This document shows, piece by piece, positions 5,913-6,325 of a stretch of DNA of 6,325 bases. Source of the stretch: Candidatus Poseidoniaceae archaeon (GTDB lineage Archaea; Thermoplasmatota; Poseidoniia; Poseidoniales; Poseidoniaceae); the NCBI GenBank assembly GCA_013330925.1, contig DUHJ01000046.1, positions 1 through 6,325 of the forward strand. The letters run 5' to 3'. The notes under the pieces were generated by a model. That model was given only the letters and a program-made list of their open reading frames with translations, made no database searches and was not told where the DNA came from. A program made the position numbers and the translations under genes. The number at the start of each line of letters is the position of its first letter. The stretch's first letter is position 1.

Positions 5913-6325
5913 TCAGGAAAACCATCTGTGACGGCCGAAATGGTTCCTCGGCACGGCTTTGCCTGTGGCCTCCACGTGGTGGTAGCCGGCAAGCACGGCC
6001 TTCAGGTAACGCGTCAAGCGAGGACGGATCCACAACCGGTACGGCAAGGCAGAGGCCCATCTTGGCCAACCGGCCAACAGGAAGGGATGCACGCAGATGG
6101 TCAAGGAGGAATGATGCTCACCCTCGGCTTCGACGGTCCACTCGACAAAGGACTGGTAGCCCCCCTCCTCGCCGATGAGCAAGGTGTAGCCTTCCGTCGG
6201 CGTCCATGATTGGAAGCGGCGAACGTAGGTCAGGCCGTTGAGATATTCAAGGCGGTCAGCGCGTTCGTCGTCGTCCCAGGACAGGACCTCATTCGTGCAG
6301 CAAAACGGATGGCTGTCGTTGAGGC
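5913..6325 (-). CDS. SRPBCC (START/polyketide cyclase-like) family protein, 5'-truncated by window edge
   Basis: The minus-strand frame is open from the right edge (first full codon at 6323) to a TGA at 5915-5913, giving the C-terminal 136 residues. The visible part starts LNDSHPFCCTNEVLSWDD and contains alternating strands (LEYLNGLTYVRRFQSW; GGYQSFVEWTVEAEG), a Trp-rich amphipathic stretch (LLAGWPRWASALPYRLW), a terminal helix (LTRYLKAVLAGYHHVEATG) and the tail RNHFGRHRWFS. A tail of the form TG-x-x-V-x-RNxFGxHxWFS after a long C-terminal helix is, from memory, characteristic of one SRPBCC subfamily. SRPBCC folds bind hydrophobic ligands such as lipids or polyketides; the ligand here is unknown. 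Any internal ATG such as 6182 would cut the beta-sheet and is not the start. The next gene on the strand begins 51-84 bases downstream, so joint transcription is possible. Confidence 0.75.
   Translation of the reverse strand, partial: LNDSHPFCCTNEVLSWDDDERADRLEYLNGLTYVRRFQSWTPTEGYTLLIGEEGGYQSFVEWTVEAEGEHHSSLTICVHPFLLAGWPRWASALPYRLWIRPRLTRYLKAVLAGYHHVEATGKAVPRNHFGRHRWFS

Noticed and set aside
1..6325. CRISPR arrays, tRNA or rRNA genes, insertion sequences, attachment sites and long repeats.
   Set aside because: Reading both strands showed no regularly spaced repeats, no tRNA T-loop or anticodon-arm pattern, no transposase and no terminal inverted repeats.

Overview
The window looks like part of a marine archaeal genome, most plausibly Marine Group II (Poseidoniia/Thalassoarchaea). 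This is an inference from overall character: compact gene packing, acidic exported proteins, short lipoprotein signals ending in a Cys, and mixed Shine-Dalgarno-type ribosome sites without AT-rich promoters. No rRNA or other phylogenetic marker is present, so a high-GC marine bacterium cannot be excluded.

Layout. (1) Bases 1-1076, minus strand: the N-terminal 358 residues of a secreted lipoprotein with two Asp-box (BNR) motifs, a sialidase-like beta-propeller that runs off the left edge. (2) A 91-base divergent gap. (3) Bases 1168-2706, plus strand: a PIN nuclease-like domain joined to a long alpha-helical, TPR-like region. (4) Bases 2800-3822, plus strand: a second lipoprotein, an alpha/beta-hydrolase of the PHB depolymerase/feruloyl esterase (LpqC, Esterase_phd) type with a readable Ser-Asp-His triad. 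(5) On the minus strand, transcribed toward it: an SRPBCC (START-like) protein cut by the right edge (5913-6325), a large polytopic membrane protein of unknown family (4536-5828), and a single-pass membrane-anchored protein of unknown family (3825-4523). The stop codons of the esterase and the single-pass protein are separated by only two bases.

How the parts may work together. The Asp-box lipoprotein and the esterase are both surface-anchored and fit a lifestyle of degrading extracellular glycans, esters or polymers; this is inferred from family membership. The PIN-TPR protein between them is cytoplasmic and has no obvious link to them. The two unknown membrane proteins are 12 bases apart, with a good Shine-Dalgarno site for the second, and probably form one transcription unit and perhaps one complex. 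The three minus-strand genes on the right may form one operon.

The right half is less GC-rich than the left. Hand-counted 60-base samples are 42/60 GC at 1261-1320, 30/60 at 4801-4860, 27/60 at 5341-5400 and 23/60 at 4381-4440. No tRNA, rRNA, CRISPR array, insertion sequence or long repeat was seen. Nothing here amounts to a clearly new defence or mobile system; the best candidates for something undescribed are the PIN-TPR fusion and the paired membrane proteins.
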